From Microbacterium sp. Leaf151 (GTDB lineage Bacteria > Actinomycetota > Actinomycetes > Actinomycetales > Microbacteriaceae), in assembly GCF_001424225.1 (NCBI RefSeq), contig NZ_LMOR01000002.1:598524-662523 (forward strand): a DNA stretch of 64,000 nt, read 5' to 3'. Below are positions 54,117 through 63,266 of the stretch, piece by piece (positions within the stretch are counted from its first letter, which is position 1; every line of letters begins with the position of its first letter). Made by a program: the position numbers and the translations under genes. The notes under the pieces were generated by a model, which was given only the letters and a program-made list of their open reading frames with translations, was not told the origin of the DNA and made no database searches.

Positions 54117-54590
54117 ATGAGCAAGCTCGACGCGGTCGACCTCGACCTCCTCCGCGCCCTGTCCGCTGATCCGCGCGCCACCGTCGTCGCGCTCGCCGAG
54201 AAGCTCGGACTCTCGCGCAACACCGTCCAGGCGCGCATGAGCCGCCTCGAGCGCGGGGGCGTGTTCCTGTCTTTCGAGCGCACGTTGTCGGCCGAGGCGC
54301 TCGGGTTCCCCATCGAGGCGTTCCTGCAGGTGACGGTGCGCCAGGCCGAGCTGCCGACGATCCGCGAACACCTCGCGAAGGTGCCCGAGGTGCTGCAGGC
54401 GCACGGCCTGAGCGGCCAGGTCGACCTGCTCGTCCGGGTCGCCTGCCGCGACACGCAGCACCTGTTCGACACCGACGCGCGGATCCTCGCGATCGAGGGC
54501 GTCGAACGCACCGAGACGTCGCTCGTGATGGGCGAGGTGATCGGCTACCGCGTCGGTCCGCTGATGGAGCTCGCCCGCGACGACGTCTAG
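54117..54590 (+). CDS. Lrp/AsnC-family transcriptional regulator
   Basis: The 157-residue protein has the N-terminal HTH (DAVDLDLLRALSADPRATVVALAEKLGLSRNTVQARMSRLE spread over the helices) and a C-terminal RAM domain (about 65-145) that would bind an amino acid. It is divergent from bkdABC and probably regulates it, for example by sensing branched-chain amino acids. The ATG at 54117 follows a TAATGT box by eight bases; the frame is open upstream. Confidence 0.9.
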   Translation: MSKLDAVDLDLLRALSADPRATVVALAEKLGLSRNTVQARMSRLERGGVFLSFERTLSAEALGFPIEAFLQVTVRQAELPTIREHLAKVPEVLQAHGLSGQVDLLVRVACRDTQHLFDTDARILAIEGVERTETSLVMGEVIGYRVGPLMELARDDV

Positions 54591-54604
54591 CGAGCACCCG
54601 TCTT

Positions 54605-55597
54605 TTACGGGGCCGGTACCACCGCGATGCTCGCGGTCTCGGTCTTCTGCTCCGCCGGGCTCCCGGCATCCATCTTCACCAGCACGACTCCGACGAGGAC
54701 CAGCGCCCCGCCCACGAACTGGATCGGCGCGGGAGCCTCCCCGAGCAGCAGCCAGGCGAAGCCCAGGGCGAAGAGCACCTCGCTGAGGCCCACGAACGAC
54801 GCCAGCCGCGAGCCGATGAGCGGCACCGCGATCACCCCGAGCGCATAGCCGAGAGTGGTCGCCACCGCACCCACCCACAGCAGGGGCAGGATGCCGGGAA
54901 CCTCGAACCCCGCGAGCGACACCGTGATCGAGGGGGCGGCGAAGGGCAGGATGCCGCTGCCCACGAGCAGCGCCATGACCAGTGTCCCGGTGAGCAGACC
55001 GCCGGCGGCGAGGGCGAGCGGCGGCAGGTCATCGCCGGCGCGTCCGGCGATGACGAAGTAGGCGGCCGCGCACACCGCGGCGCAGAGGGCGAAGACGGTG
55101 CCCAGCAGGTCGAAGCGTGCACCGCTGATGTCGACGACGAGCACCAGCCCGGCCATGGCGACGACCGAGCCGATCAGCACGGCTCTCGAGGGGGCGCGGC
55201 GCGTGCGCACCCACACGGCGAGCACGAGCAGCACCGGCGCGATGTACTGGATCAGCAGGGCCACGGCCACCGGCATCCGCTGCATGGCCGCGAAGTAGAA
55301 CAGTTGGCATCCGGCTACGGCGGTCAGGCCGAACGCGAGGATCAGCAGGCCGTGGCGGCGCAGGAACCCCGGCTGCCGACGGATGGCCAGGACCAGCGCG
55401 GGCGAGAGCAGCAGGGCGGCGACGCCCATGCGCACGAGCAGGACGGTGCCGAGCGACCAGCCGCCGTCGAGCAGCGGCTTGACGAACGGCCCGCTGGACG
55501 AGAACGCCAGCGCCGAGGAGACGGCGATGAGCAGTCCGGTGACGGCTCCGGAGCCGTGGCGGGTGGCGCGAGGGAGGGTGAGGGACGACGTGGTCAT
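54605..55597 (-). CDS. EamA/DMT-family transporter
   Basis: The 330-residue protein has ten hydrophobic helices arranged as two EamA domains (FSSSGPFVKPLLDGGW at the first; GYALGVIAVPLIGSRLA and FALGFAWLLLGE at the second). It probably exports a metabolite or amino acid in the drug/metabolite transporter superfamily. Its start is divergent from a CGNR regulator with three operator-like repeats between, suggesting control by it. It is convergent with the Lrp-type gene, ending 14 bases from its stop. Confidence 0.9.
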   Translation of the reverse strand: MTTSSLTLPRATRHGSGAVTGLLIAVSSALAFSSSGPFVKPLLDGGWSLGTVLLVRMGVAALLLSPALVLAIRRQPGFLRRHGLLILAFGLTAVAGCQLFYFAAMQRMPVAVALLIQYIAPVLLVLAVWVRTRRAPSRAVLIGSVVAMAGLVLVVDISGARFDLLGTVFALCAAVCAAAYFVIAGRAGDDLPPLALAAGGLLTGTLVMALLVGSGILPFAAPSITVSLAGFEVPGILPLLWVGAVATTLGYALGVIAVPLIGSRLASFVGLSEVLFALGFAWLLLGEAPAPIQFVGGALVLVGVVLVKMDAGSPAEQKTETASIAVVPAP

Positions 55598-55607
55598 GCG
55601 AAGCCTG

Positions 55608-55668
55608 CTGTCAGGAGTGAAGAGCGTTTACACTCGTGACAGTACGGCCCCCACCTGTCAGGAGTCAA
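55608..55668. promoter_or_regulatory. Three-copy operator between EamA and CGNR genes
   Basis: CTGTCAGGAGT occurs at 55608-55618 and 55655-55665 in direct orientation, and ACTCGTGACAG (one mismatch to its complement) at 55632-55642. A TACACT box lies at 55628-55633. The last copy also contains the GGAG ribosome-binding site before the CGNR ATG. The pattern strongly suggests the binding sites of a regulator, probably the CGNR protein. Confidence 0.7.
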
Positions 55669-55669
55669 C

Positions 55670-56230
55670 ATGGTCTTCATTCGTGACACCGAACTGGTGC
55701 TGCGCGCCGCCGTCGAACTGGTGAACACGCTGCCGCAGACCGATGCGAGCGGGGTCGACACGCTGGCCGAGGTCGCCGATCTCGAGGCGTTCACCGAACG
55801 GCACGGCTACACCGGCTCCCGCACCCGCGACGCGCGCGAGCTCGCCGCCGTGCGCGGCATCCGCCCTCGTCTGCTGGAGCTGTGGAGCGCCGATCGCGAC
55901 GGCGCCGTACCGCTGGTCAACGCCATGCTCGCCGACGGGCGAGCGCTCCCCCAGCTCGTGCGGCACGACGGTATCGACTGGCACATCCACGCGAGCGATC
56001 CCGCCGATCCGCTGGCGACACGCATCCTGGTCGAGTCAGCGCTGGCGTTCGTCGACGTCATCCGCGCGGACGAGTACGCCCGGGTGCGCGTCTGCGACGC
56101 CGATGACTGCCACGGCGTCTACGTCGACTTCTCGAAGAACGGCTCGAAGCGATACTGCGACGGCGGCAACTGCGGCAACCGCATGAACGTCAACGCGTAC
56201 CGCAAGCGCAAGGCGGAAGCGCCGGCCTGA
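55670..56230 (+). CDS. CGNR zinc-finger transcriptional regulator
   Basis: The 186-residue protein has an N-terminal ABATE-like domain and the C-terminal CGNR zinc finger, here CDADDC...YCDGGNCGNRMNVNAYRKRK. CGNR proteins are DNA-binding regulators common in actinobacteria, with the cysteines holding zinc. It is divergent from an EamA transporter and shares an operator region with it, so it likely controls that exporter. GGAG lies eight bases before the ATG. Confidence 0.9.
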   Translation: MVFIRDTELVLRAAVELVNTLPQTDASGVDTLAEVADLEAFTERHGYTGSRTRDARELAAVRGIRPRLLELWSADRDGAVPLVNAMLADGRALPQLVRHDGIDWHIHASDPADPLATRILVESALAFVDVIRADEYARVRVCDADDCHGVYVDFSKNGSKRYCDGGNCGNRMNVNAYRKRKAEAPA

Positions 56231-56279
56231 CGCTCGGACTGGCCCGGATGCACCGACGCACGGGACGCCCGAGCGCTCC

Positions 56280-56390
56280 GGTGCACCCCCCTCAGCGCAC
56301 GAACCCTCTATTGGCGGATCCTGCGACCTTTGGGGGCCCCGGTGCACCCCATCTCAGCCCACGAACCCCCGGATCGCGGATGCCGCGGCC
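56280..56390. repeat. Tandem duplication including the hydrolase 3' end
   Basis: GGTGCACCCC followed by a CTCAGC-CACGAACCC segment occurs at 56280 and again at 56341 with a 61-base period. The copy at 56341 holds the last codons and stop of the alpha/beta hydrolase; the copy at 56280 would read as a similar C-terminus (RGFV then stop) but is decayed. It lies between convergent CGNR and hydrolase genes. Confidence 0.65.
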
Positions 56391-57226
56391 TCCGGCGTCT
56401 CGTAGTGGATCAGATGCCCCACCCCGGGGATCTCGACCAGCTCGGCGTCGGCGAAGAGGGTGGCGAGGTGACGCTCCGCCTCGATGGGGGTGATGTCGTC
56501 TTTCTCGGCGGCGATGAGCAGCGTCGGCTGCGTGATGCGTGGCGCGAACTCCCGCACGTCGTGCGACACGCTCGTCACGAACGCCTCATGCAGCACGTCG
56601 CGGTCGGCGAAGCGGGAGAAGTACTCGTCGTGCTGTTCGTGCACGAAGCGGCGCAGGTCGGGGTCGCGGGTCTTGGCCATCGCGTTACTCATCACCCGGA
56701 CGATGAGAGCGTTCCGCAGCAGCGCTTCGCCGAGCGGTCGCGGCAGCTTCGCTCCGGCCAGGTAGTAGAACACCGCGAGTCGGGTCAGGATGCCGCGCGG
56801 CCCCTCGAGAGCCGGCGCGCCGATGGGGTTGACCAGGATCAGCTTCGGCGTCGACAACCCGCCGGCCACGGCCGCCGCCGACACGATCGATCCGAAGGAG
56901 TGGCCGAGCACGACGGCACCCGGACACACCGCCTCCACGAACGAGCGCAGCCACTCGGCGTACGTGTGGAGGTCGTGCGCACGGCCCGCGAGGGGCAACG
57001 TCTCGCCGAAGCCCGGCAGGTCGGGCGAGATGACCCGGATGCCACGGAGATGCGCGACGACCGGGTCGAGTCCGTGATGCTCGCCGCGGAATCCGTGAAC
57101 CGCGACGATCGTCGTCTCGACATCGTCGTCGCCGTACACCCAGTAGGCGGTGGTCCCCCCGAGCACCGGGATCTCGCGACGCTCGACGGGGATCGCGGCG
57201 AGGAGGTCGGCGTACGGGTTCGGCAT
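56354..57226 (-). CDS. Alpha/beta hydrolase
   Basis: The 290-residue protein has the oxyanion-hole segment VAVHGFRGEHHGLDP, the nucleophile elbow GHSFGS, a Glu/Asp in LLIAAEKDDITP and the catalytic His in VGHLIHYE. A cap domain lies at about 150-220. It is cytoplasmic by lack of signal peptide; the substrate is unknown. The ATG at 57226 is seven bases after TAGACT. Its 3' end is duplicated downstream. Confidence 0.87.
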   Translation of the reverse strand: MPNPYADLLAAIPVERREIPVLGGTTAYWVYGDDDVETTIVAVHGFRGEHHGLDPVVAHLRGIRVISPDLPGFGETLPLAGRAHDLHTYAEWLRSFVEAVCPGAVVLGHSFGSIVSAAAVAGGLSTPKLILVNPIGAPALEGPRGILTRLAVFYYLAGAKLPRPLGEALLRNALIVRVMSNAMAKTRDPDLRRFVHEQHDEYFSRFADRDVLHEAFVTSVSHDVREFAPRITQPTLLIAAEKDDITPIEAERHLATLFADAELVEIPGVGHLIHYETPEAAASAIRGFVG

Positions 57227-57472
57227 GGGGTCGAGTCTAGAAGGGGCGTCCGACATGGGCCTGTGCGCGCGCCCGGGTGCCCTTCGGCAGCCCCTCACCG
57301 CGCCGCCGAGCCCCCGGCCGCCCGCGCCTCGGCGCGCCGGACGCAGCGTTCCCGCGCTCCGACCGCACCGTGAGGCATCGACCCCTCCTCCCCCGTGCTC
57401 CGCCCTCCCGGCATCCGTCCACGGTCTGCGCGCCTGGACGGCGATGTCGGACCCTCGTTCTACGGTGACCCC

Positions 57473-58207
57473 ATGACCACGTGGCAGGCCGAGCCGCTCC
57501 CCCTCTTCCAGACGCCCGAGTGGGCGCGCCTCATCGGCGTGTTCGATCTCGAGACCACCGGGATCGACGTCCGGAACGACCGGATCGTCACCGCGCACGT
57601 CGGCGTCCTCGATGCCGACGGCAACGTCGTCGATGCGCGCGACTGGCTGGCCGACCCCGGCGTCGTGATCCCCGACGGCGCTGCCGCGATCCACGGCATC
57701 ACGACCGAGCGGGCACGGGCCGAGGGTGCCTCCGCGCCGCGCGTGGTCGCCGAGGTCGTCGACGCCCTCGAGGCCCTGTTCGCCGCGGGCATCCCGGTCG
57801 TGGCCTACAACGCGCCGTTCGACTTCTCGCTGCTGAAGAACGAGGCCCTGCGTCACGGCGTCGCCCCGATCGCCGCGCCCTCGCCGGTCATCGACCCTCT
57901 CGTCGTCGACAAGACGTTCGACCGCTACCGGCGGGGCAAGCGCACGCTGTCCGTCGTCGCCGAGCACTACGCCGTTCCCCTCGAATCGGCTCACGAGGCC
58001 TGCGCCGACGCCGTCGCGGCGGGCCGTCTCGCCCTGGCGCTGGCCGAGAGATTCGGCCCCTGGCTGCCCGCCACCCTCGACGAACTCCACACCCGCCAGA
58101 TCGCCTGGGCCCGCGCGCAGGCTGCGAGCCTCACCGAGTACTTCGTCGAGATCGGCCGGCTGGATGCCACGGCTCCCGCGATCGACGGGGCGTGGCCGAT
58201 CCGCTGA
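57473..58207 (+). CDS. DnaQ-like 3'-5' exonuclease (epsilon family)
   Basis: The 244-residue protein has the DEDDh motifs: FDLETTG with the first Asp and Glu, YNAPFDFSLL with the second Asp, and the final HEACADAVAAG containing His and Asp. It is a stand-alone exonuclease of the polymerase III epsilon type, used in proofreading or repair. The ATG is six bases after TACGGT (57461-57466). Confidence 0.9.
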   Translation: MTTWQAEPLPLFQTPEWARLIGVFDLETTGIDVRNDRIVTAHVGVLDADGNVVDARDWLADPGVVIPDGAAAIHGITTERARAEGASAPRVVAEVVDALEALFAAGIPVVAYNAPFDFSLLKNEALRHGVAPIAAPSPVIDPLVVDKTFDRYRRGKRTLSVVAEHYAVPLESAHEACADAVAAGRLALALAERFGPWLPATLDELHTRQIAWARAQAASLTEYFVEIGRLDATAPAIDGAWPIR

Positions 58208-58286
58208 CGTCGACCCGTCGATGCCCCGAGCGTCGGCATCCCTCCTCTCTGCATCCTCTGTGACAGATCCCGTCCTCGTCCGACAC

Positions 58287-58313
58287 CCTCACGAAACGTG
58301 AGGCGCCTACGGT
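58287..58313 (+). promoter_or_regulatory. Palindrome and promoter of the M1 peptidase gene
   Basis: CCTCACG-AAA-CGTGAGG (58287-58303) has perfect 7-base arms and lies just before a TACGGT box at 58308-58313, in the -35 position. About 65 bases of leader lead to the ATG at 58383. It looks like a repressor or activator site; no regulator for it is in the window. Confidence 0.55.
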
Positions 58314-58382
58314 GGCGACAACCGCCTCGGCGCCGACCTCCCGAGCGACGCTGCCGGATCTCCTGAACGGACGACAGAACAC

Positions 58383-60761
58383 ATGCGCCACGAACCGACA
58401 GCGACGCTCCCGCGCGGCCTCGCACTCCGCCGCTCTCTCCTCGCCGTCGGCGCGGCCCTGCTCGCGGCGGGACTCGTCTCCTCCGCCGTGACACCCGCGC
58501 AGGCCGACGACGCCGTCGACGGCGCGCGCACGGCGGGAGACACGATGTTCCCGAACGTCGGCAACGGCGGCTACGACGCCCTCGACTACGACATCGACCT
58601 CGCGTGGACCCCGGATGCCGTGCAGACCGGCCAGGTCATGGCGGGCAGCCTCGTCGCGACCTCGACGATGACGGCCCGCGCCGCAGCTCCCCTGCGGAGC
58701 CTCTCGCTCGACTTCGAGGGGCTCGTGGTCGACGCCGTCACCGTGAACGGAGCCCCCGCCGCGTGGCAGCGCGACGTCGACGCGGGAGCCATCCGACACA
58801 AGCTCATCGTCACGCCGGCCAGTCCCATCAACGGGCAGTTCTCGGTGTCGGTCGCCTACCACGGCGTCCCCGTGGCGCACGTCGACGCGGACGGGTCGTA
58901 CGAGGGGTGGAACGCCACCACCGACGGTGCGACGATGCTCGGTCAACCCATCGGCAACATGACCGGTTTCCCTCACAACAACACCCCGGCAGACAAGGCG
59001 ACGTACTCGATCTCCCTCGACGTGCCCACGACCCTCGCCGACGTGACAGGGGCGGGAGCGGCCCCGGCGGCCGCGGTCAGCAACGGCGAGCTCCTCTCCC
59101 GGACCCCGTCGAGCGACGGCACCCGCACGACCTGGCAGTGGCAGCAGACGAAGCAGATGGCATCCGAACTGGTCATCATCTCGATCGGACGCTACGACGT
59201 CATCGAGTCGACGGTCGCCCTCCGCGACGGACGGACCATCCCTGCCTGGTCTTTCGCGGACTCCGCCCTCCCCGCCGCGAACAAGGCGACCGTGACCGCG
59301 GCGGTCGACCAACTCGGACCGGTCATCCGCAACCTCGAGACGATCTACGGCCCCTATCCCGGTCAGAGCGCCGGTGTCGTGGTCGACAGCGTCCCCCGCG
59401 GCATCAACTACGCCCTCGAGACGCAGGATCGGTCGTTCTTCCCCTCCTCGATCGATTTCAGCACCCTCGTCCACGAGCTCGCGCACCAGTGGTACGGCAA
59501 CAACGTCTCCCCCACGACGTGGACCGACATCTGGATCGCGGAGGGCATGGCCACATGGGCCGAGACGTTCTCCGACGGCAGCGACGGGTTCGGCCAGGGC
59601 ACAGCGACGCGCGAGGTGTGGTTCGACTCGTGGAACGGCACACCGGCGTCGGACGAACGCTGGGGTATCGCCCCCGGGGCGCAGACCGACTCGGCCAGCC
59701 TCTACGACTTCCAGACGTACACCCGCTCGGCGCAGTTCTGGGCGGCCCTCCGGGTCGCGATCGGCGATGACGCGTTCTTCTCGGTCGTGAAGCAGTGGCA
59801 GACGGACTTCGCGGGCACGAGCAGGACCGGCGCCGACCTGCTGGCCCTCTCCGAGAACGTCTCGGGTCGCGACCTGAAGGCGTTCTACCAGGACTGGATC
59901 CTGGATGCCGACAAGCCGGCGTGGCCCGACCAGTTCGAGCTGTCCCTGACCACCGTCGCGACGGCGCCTCTCGAGCGCGGAGCCTCGCTGAGCTACACCC
60001 TCAGCGCCGAGAACACCGGACTCGTTCCGCTCGCTTCCTCGACCGCGTCGCTCGATCTCTCGGGCGTCCTGAATCGCGCCTCGATCGATGCCGCGACGCT
60101 GCCCGCCGGAACGAGCCTGACCGGCGACGAGCTGGTGTGGACCATCCCCGCGACCGACCCGGGTCTGACCGCCACGGCGTCGTTCGAGGTCGAGGTCGAC
60201 GACGACGCCTCGGGCGGCACGCTGACCGCGCAAGCCACCGCGAGCCTCGGAGGCACGTGCGCCTCGTGCGCGAGCAGCCTCGCCGTACAGCAGTACGCGG
60301 TGGATGCGGAGGCTCCCGTGATCACCGGCGACACCGCGGTAGGCTCCACGCTCTCGGCGACGACCCCCGGGTGGACCGCGGGCACGGAGTTCGCGTACTC
60401 GTGGGCGATCGATGGGACCGCGGTTCCGGATGCCACGGCCTCGACCTTCGTGATCGCGCCCGCCGCCGAGGGGCGCACGGTGACGGCCACCGTGACCGGA
60501 TCGCGTGCGGGGTACCTCGACCAGACGCGCACGAGCGCCCCCGTCGGGCCGGTCGTCGCGGCGGCTCCCCTCCCGGGCGCTCCCTCGCCGACTGCGTCGA
60601 CGGCGGCGCCCGTTCCCGTCGGCGGGCAGCTCGGCATGACCGGAACGGAGGCGCCGATCGCGGCGATCCTGTGGGCGACCGGGGCGCTGGTTGCGGGTGC
60701 CGCTCTGTCGGTGGTGACGCTGCGACGCCGCCGGGTCGCGCGCGGACCCGACACGTTCTGA
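58383..60761 (+). CDS. Secreted M1-family zinc metallopeptidase
   Basis: The 792-residue protein has a signal peptide (about 1-42, ending near TPAQA), an N-terminal beta domain, the M1 catalytic domain with HELAHQ (His364, Glu365, His368) and distal zinc ligand Glu387 in AEGMATW, then a DUF11/Ig-like beta region and a Pro/Ala-rich stretch. The end is LGMTG (about 749) plus a hydrophobic helix and a basic tail, like a cell-wall sorting signal. It is likely an aminopeptidase-like enzyme outside the cell. Confidence 0.88.
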   Translation: MRHEPTATLPRGLALRRSLLAVGAALLAAGLVSSAVTPAQADDAVDGARTAGDTMFPNVGNGGYDALDYDIDLAWTPDAVQTGQVMAGSLVATSTMTARAAAPLRSLSLDFEGLVVDAVTVNGAPAAWQRDVDAGAIRHKLIVTPASPINGQFSVSVAYHGVPVAHVDADGSYEGWNATTDGATMLGQPIGNMTGFPHNNTPADKATYSISLDVPTTLADVTGAGAAPAAAVSNGELLSRTPSSDGTRTTWQWQQTKQMASELVIISIGRYDVIESTVALRDGRTIPAWSFADSALPAANKATVTAAVDQLGPVIRNLETIYGPYPGQSAGVVVDSVPRGINYALETQDRSFFPSSIDFSTLVHELAHQWYGNNVSPTTWTDIWIAEGMATWAETFSDGSDGFGQGTATREVWFDSWNGTPASDERWGIAPGAQTDSASLYDFQTYTRSAQFWAALRVAIGDDAFFSVVKQWQTDFAGTSRTGADLLALSENVSGRDLKAFYQDWILDADKPAWPDQFELSLTTVATAPLERGASLSYTLSAENTGLVPLASSTASLDLSGVLNRASIDAATLPAGTSLTGDELVWTIPATDPGLTATASFEVEVDDDASGGTLTAQATASLGGTCASCASSLAVQQYAVDAEAPVITGDTAVGSTLSATTPGWTAGTEFAYSWAIDGTAVPDATASTFVIAPAAEGRTVTATVTGSRAGYLDQTRTSAPVGPVVAAAPLPGAPSPTASTAAPVPVGGQLGMTGTEAPIAAILWATGALVAGAALSVVTLRRRRVARGPDTF

Positions 60762-60770
60762 TTCGCAGGT

Positions 60771-60818
60771 GACGAAACGCCCTCGCCTCCTCGATTGCCG
60801 GGGCGGGGGCGTTTCGTC
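60771..60818 (+). terminator. Terminator after the M1 peptidase gene
   Basis: GACGAAACGCC at 60771-60781 pairs with GGCGTTTCGTC at 60808-60818 around a GC-rich loop. It begins ten bases after the stop codon. Confidence 0.7.
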
Positions 60819-60893
60819 GCGGGGAGGGTGCGTGCGTGACGAGACGCCCCGCCTCCCGGACCCGATGTCGGAGGTCCCCGATACCGTTCAGCC

Positions 60894-62453
60894 ATGACCC
60901 GAACCGCACGTCCCGCAGACCGGCCGACGCCGGTGTTCCGGGCGTGCGATGGAGCGCCCTGGCCGACGCATGACGAGCTCGATCCGGATGCCGAGTGGGC
61001 AGCACTTCGCGAGAGCGGCGACGTCGAGTGGTGGACCGGTATCCAGCCTCAACCCGCAGATGTGGGCGAGTTGTTCGAGATCGAGAGCCTGCTCGATCGG
61101 AGTGACGGCACCGGGCACTCGGCATCCGACCTCGACGCGCGACTCGGCCATCTCGAGTCCGTCGTCAGCGAGCGCCAGCGGGCCACGGCCGAGGAATACC
61201 GGCTGATCCTCTCGATCCTCGACGACGCCGCGGTCGATCCCGCACCCTGGGTCGGACCCGACCCCACTCTCGACCCCGCCTGGCACGACGCCCGCGGCCG
61301 CACGCCCCGAGCCGTCCAGCGCGACCGCGTCGACCTGGCGGAACGGGCCGCCGTTGCGGAGATCGCCGTGCGGCTGCATCTGTCGGAGCAGACCGTGCGT
61401 ACGCGCGCCGCGCACGCACGCACACTCGTCGGCGGCTGCCCGCAGCTCTGGTCAGCGTTCAGCCACGGTCGCATCTCCGAGAAGCATGCCGTCGACGCAG
61501 CGCGCCTGGCGGCGACCCTCCCCGCGGGCGATACGGGTGCCTTCCTCCGCTTCGACGACGGAGCGTGCACCCAGGCGCTCATCCTTCCGCCCGCGAAGTT
61601 CGCCGTCGCCGCGCGGGCGGTGCGCGAGCGTGTTCACGCCGAGTCACTCGAGTCGCGGCACCGTCGCGTCGCCGGCGACCGTGGAGTGTGGCTGACGCCG
61701 GAACTCGACGGTATGGCCACGATTCACGCGCTCCTGCCTGCCGATCGCGCGAAAGCGGTCATGTCCCGGCTCGATCAGGCGGCGCGTCACCTCCGCGCGT
61801 GCGCCGACGAGGATCGCACGCTGATGCAGCTGCGGGCGGACGCCTTCGCCGACCTCGTCACGATGACGAGCGACGACGGGCCGGTTTCGGCCGGGGGTCG
61901 CAGCACAGCCAACGAGGCAACGGCCGCTGAAGCGCCGACCCCGAATACAACCTCGACTCTGCGAACCTTCCGCGGCGCTCCCCCGGCGGCCGTCGTCGTC
62001 ACGATCCCGGCGCTGACGCTCCTCGGCCACGACGTCGGGCCGGCGACCCTCGAGGGATACGGACCGATCGACCTCGACACCGCCAAGCGACTCGCGGGCA
62101 AGGCGACGTCATGGATCCGGCTCCTCACGCACCCCGTCACCGGCGCCCCGCTCGTGCTCGACCGCAAGACCTATCGCGTACCGGTCGCCCTTCGTCGCTG
62201 GCTCGGCGTCACCTCGCCCACCTGCGTCTTTCCCGGTTGCGGCCGCGCCGCACGAGACTGCGACATCGATCACCGGACCGCGTGGGCCGACGGCGGCACC
62301 ACCGACGACGACAACCTCGACCCGAAGTGCCGACATCACCATCGACTCCGTCACGAAACGCGATGGACCCCCGCTCGCGATCCCGGCTCGGGCGCCCTGA
62401 GCTGGACCTCGCCGCTCGGCGTCCGGTACGACACCGATCCGCCCCCGTTCTGA
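60894..62453 (+). CDS. DUF222 domain protein with C-terminal HNH endonuclease
   Basis: The 519-residue protein has a helical DUF222 region (about 80-380) and a C-terminal HNH nuclease at about 440-485: CVFPGCG...CDIDHRTAWADGG...NLDPKCRHHHRLRH, with two zinc cysteine pairs and the HNH histidines. The family (13E12-like in mycobacteria) is multicopy in many actinobacteria and may be mobile, but its function is unknown. The ATG is six bases after TACCGT. The 177 bases after the stop hold nothing recognisable. Confidence 0.88.
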   Translation: MTRTARPADRPTPVFRACDGAPWPTHDELDPDAEWAALRESGDVEWWTGIQPQPADVGELFEIESLLDRSDGTGHSASDLDARLGHLESVVSERQRATAEEYRLILSILDDAAVDPAPWVGPDPTLDPAWHDARGRTPRAVQRDRVDLAERAAVAEIAVRLHLSEQTVRTRAAHARTLVGGCPQLWSAFSHGRISEKHAVDAARLAATLPAGDTGAFLRFDDGACTQALILPPAKFAVAARAVRERVHAESLESRHRRVAGDRGVWLTPELDGMATIHALLPADRAKAVMSRLDQAARHLRACADEDRTLMQLRADAFADLVTMTSDDGPVSAGGRSTANEATAAEAPTPNTTSTLRTFRGAPPAAVVVTIPALTLLGHDVGPATLEGYGPIDLDTAKRLAGKATSWIRLLTHPVTGAPLVLDRKTYRVPVALRRWLGVTSPTCVFPGCGRAARDCDIDHRTAWADGGTTDDDNLDPKCRHHHRLRHETRWTPARDPGSGALSWTSPLGVRYDTDPPPF

Positions 62454-62630
62454 CGCCGCTCGCACGCGTCTCGCTTCGTCGCACGCCTCTTGTTTGACGT
62501 CTCACGCGCCGGACTGTTGCCCCGTATGTGGCGCGCCGGGAGGCTCCGGCCGCGGCTCAGTCGAGTCCGCGGTTCCGCACGACTCCCCCGTCTCTGCCTC
62601 CCTTTCGCGCTGTTCCTCCCCCGCTTCCGT

Positions 62631-63020
62631 TCACCCTTCGTCGAGTGACCGCACCAAACGGGCCGGAGCCGTCGCGCGATACGAGGCGTCGATCAACTCA
62701 GCCGCTTCGTCGGGGTCGACCGCGTCGAGCTCGACGCCGATCCATCCCTTCGGGCCGAGGTAGGCGGGGATGAAGCACCGCGGGTCCTCGCGGTACGCGG
62801 GAGCGTCGTTCGGGTCAGGCTTGACCAGCACGGCATGATCGTGAGCCACCCACGACCCGTCTATGCGCTCGCTTCCGCCGAAGTAGCAGAACGAACGTCG
62901 GACGAAGAAGTTCGGCCGACCGTGACTGATCCGTTCGGAAGCCTCGGGGTACGCAAGACACACGGCACGGACCCAGGTCAGGGCCTCATCGTCATCGTCG
63001 AACATGCGGGGATGCGCCAC
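62631..63020 (-). CDS. MmcQ/YjbR-family protein
   Basis: The 129-residue protein has the YjbR signatures VRAVCLAYPEASERISHGRP and KGWIGVELD, followed by an acidic helix and VDPDEAAELIDASYRATA. The family is a CyaY-like fold of unknown function, perhaps DNA binding. A GTG at 63020 is six bases after CAGCAT; an ATG five codons on is an alternative. It lies alone between the HNH gene and L31. Confidence 0.87.
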   Translation of the reverse strand: MAHPRMFDDDDEALTWVRAVCLAYPEASERISHGRPNFFVRRSFCYFGGSERIDGSWVAHDHAVLVKPDPNDAPAYREDPRCFIPAYLGPKGWIGVELDAVDPDEAAELIDASYRATAPARLVRSLDEG

Positions 63021-63218
63021 CCGCTCATGCTGCCACCGACAGCGACATCGAACCAGACCCGTCAGCGAGCCGAGCCGTCAACGCACGCAGCGGGTCGGGT
63101 TGCGCGGCACTCGCAGAGAAACGTCACAGCGGTCCTTCGATGCTCCGTCGGTTCCTGATAGACGCTCCTGCTGCGAGACCGCCCCACCCCGACAACTCCT
63201 CGCGGGGAAACGAAGAAA

Positions 63219-63242
63219 CCCCCCGTCCCGAAGGACGAGGGG
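63219..63242 (-). terminator. Terminator of rpmE2
   Basis: Reading the minus strand, CCCCTCGTCC-TTCG-GGACGGGG is a stable hairpin with a TTCG tetraloop, followed by a T-rich run. It begins 24 bases after the L31 stop. Confidence 0.8.
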
Positions 63243-63266
63243 CTCTCGTAGCGAATCCGCTGAAAT

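Noticed and set aside
60894..62453. Group I/II intron or intein because of the HNH motif
   Set aside because: The HNH domain is the C-terminus of a DUF222 protein with its own promoter; no intron ends or interrupted gene are visible.
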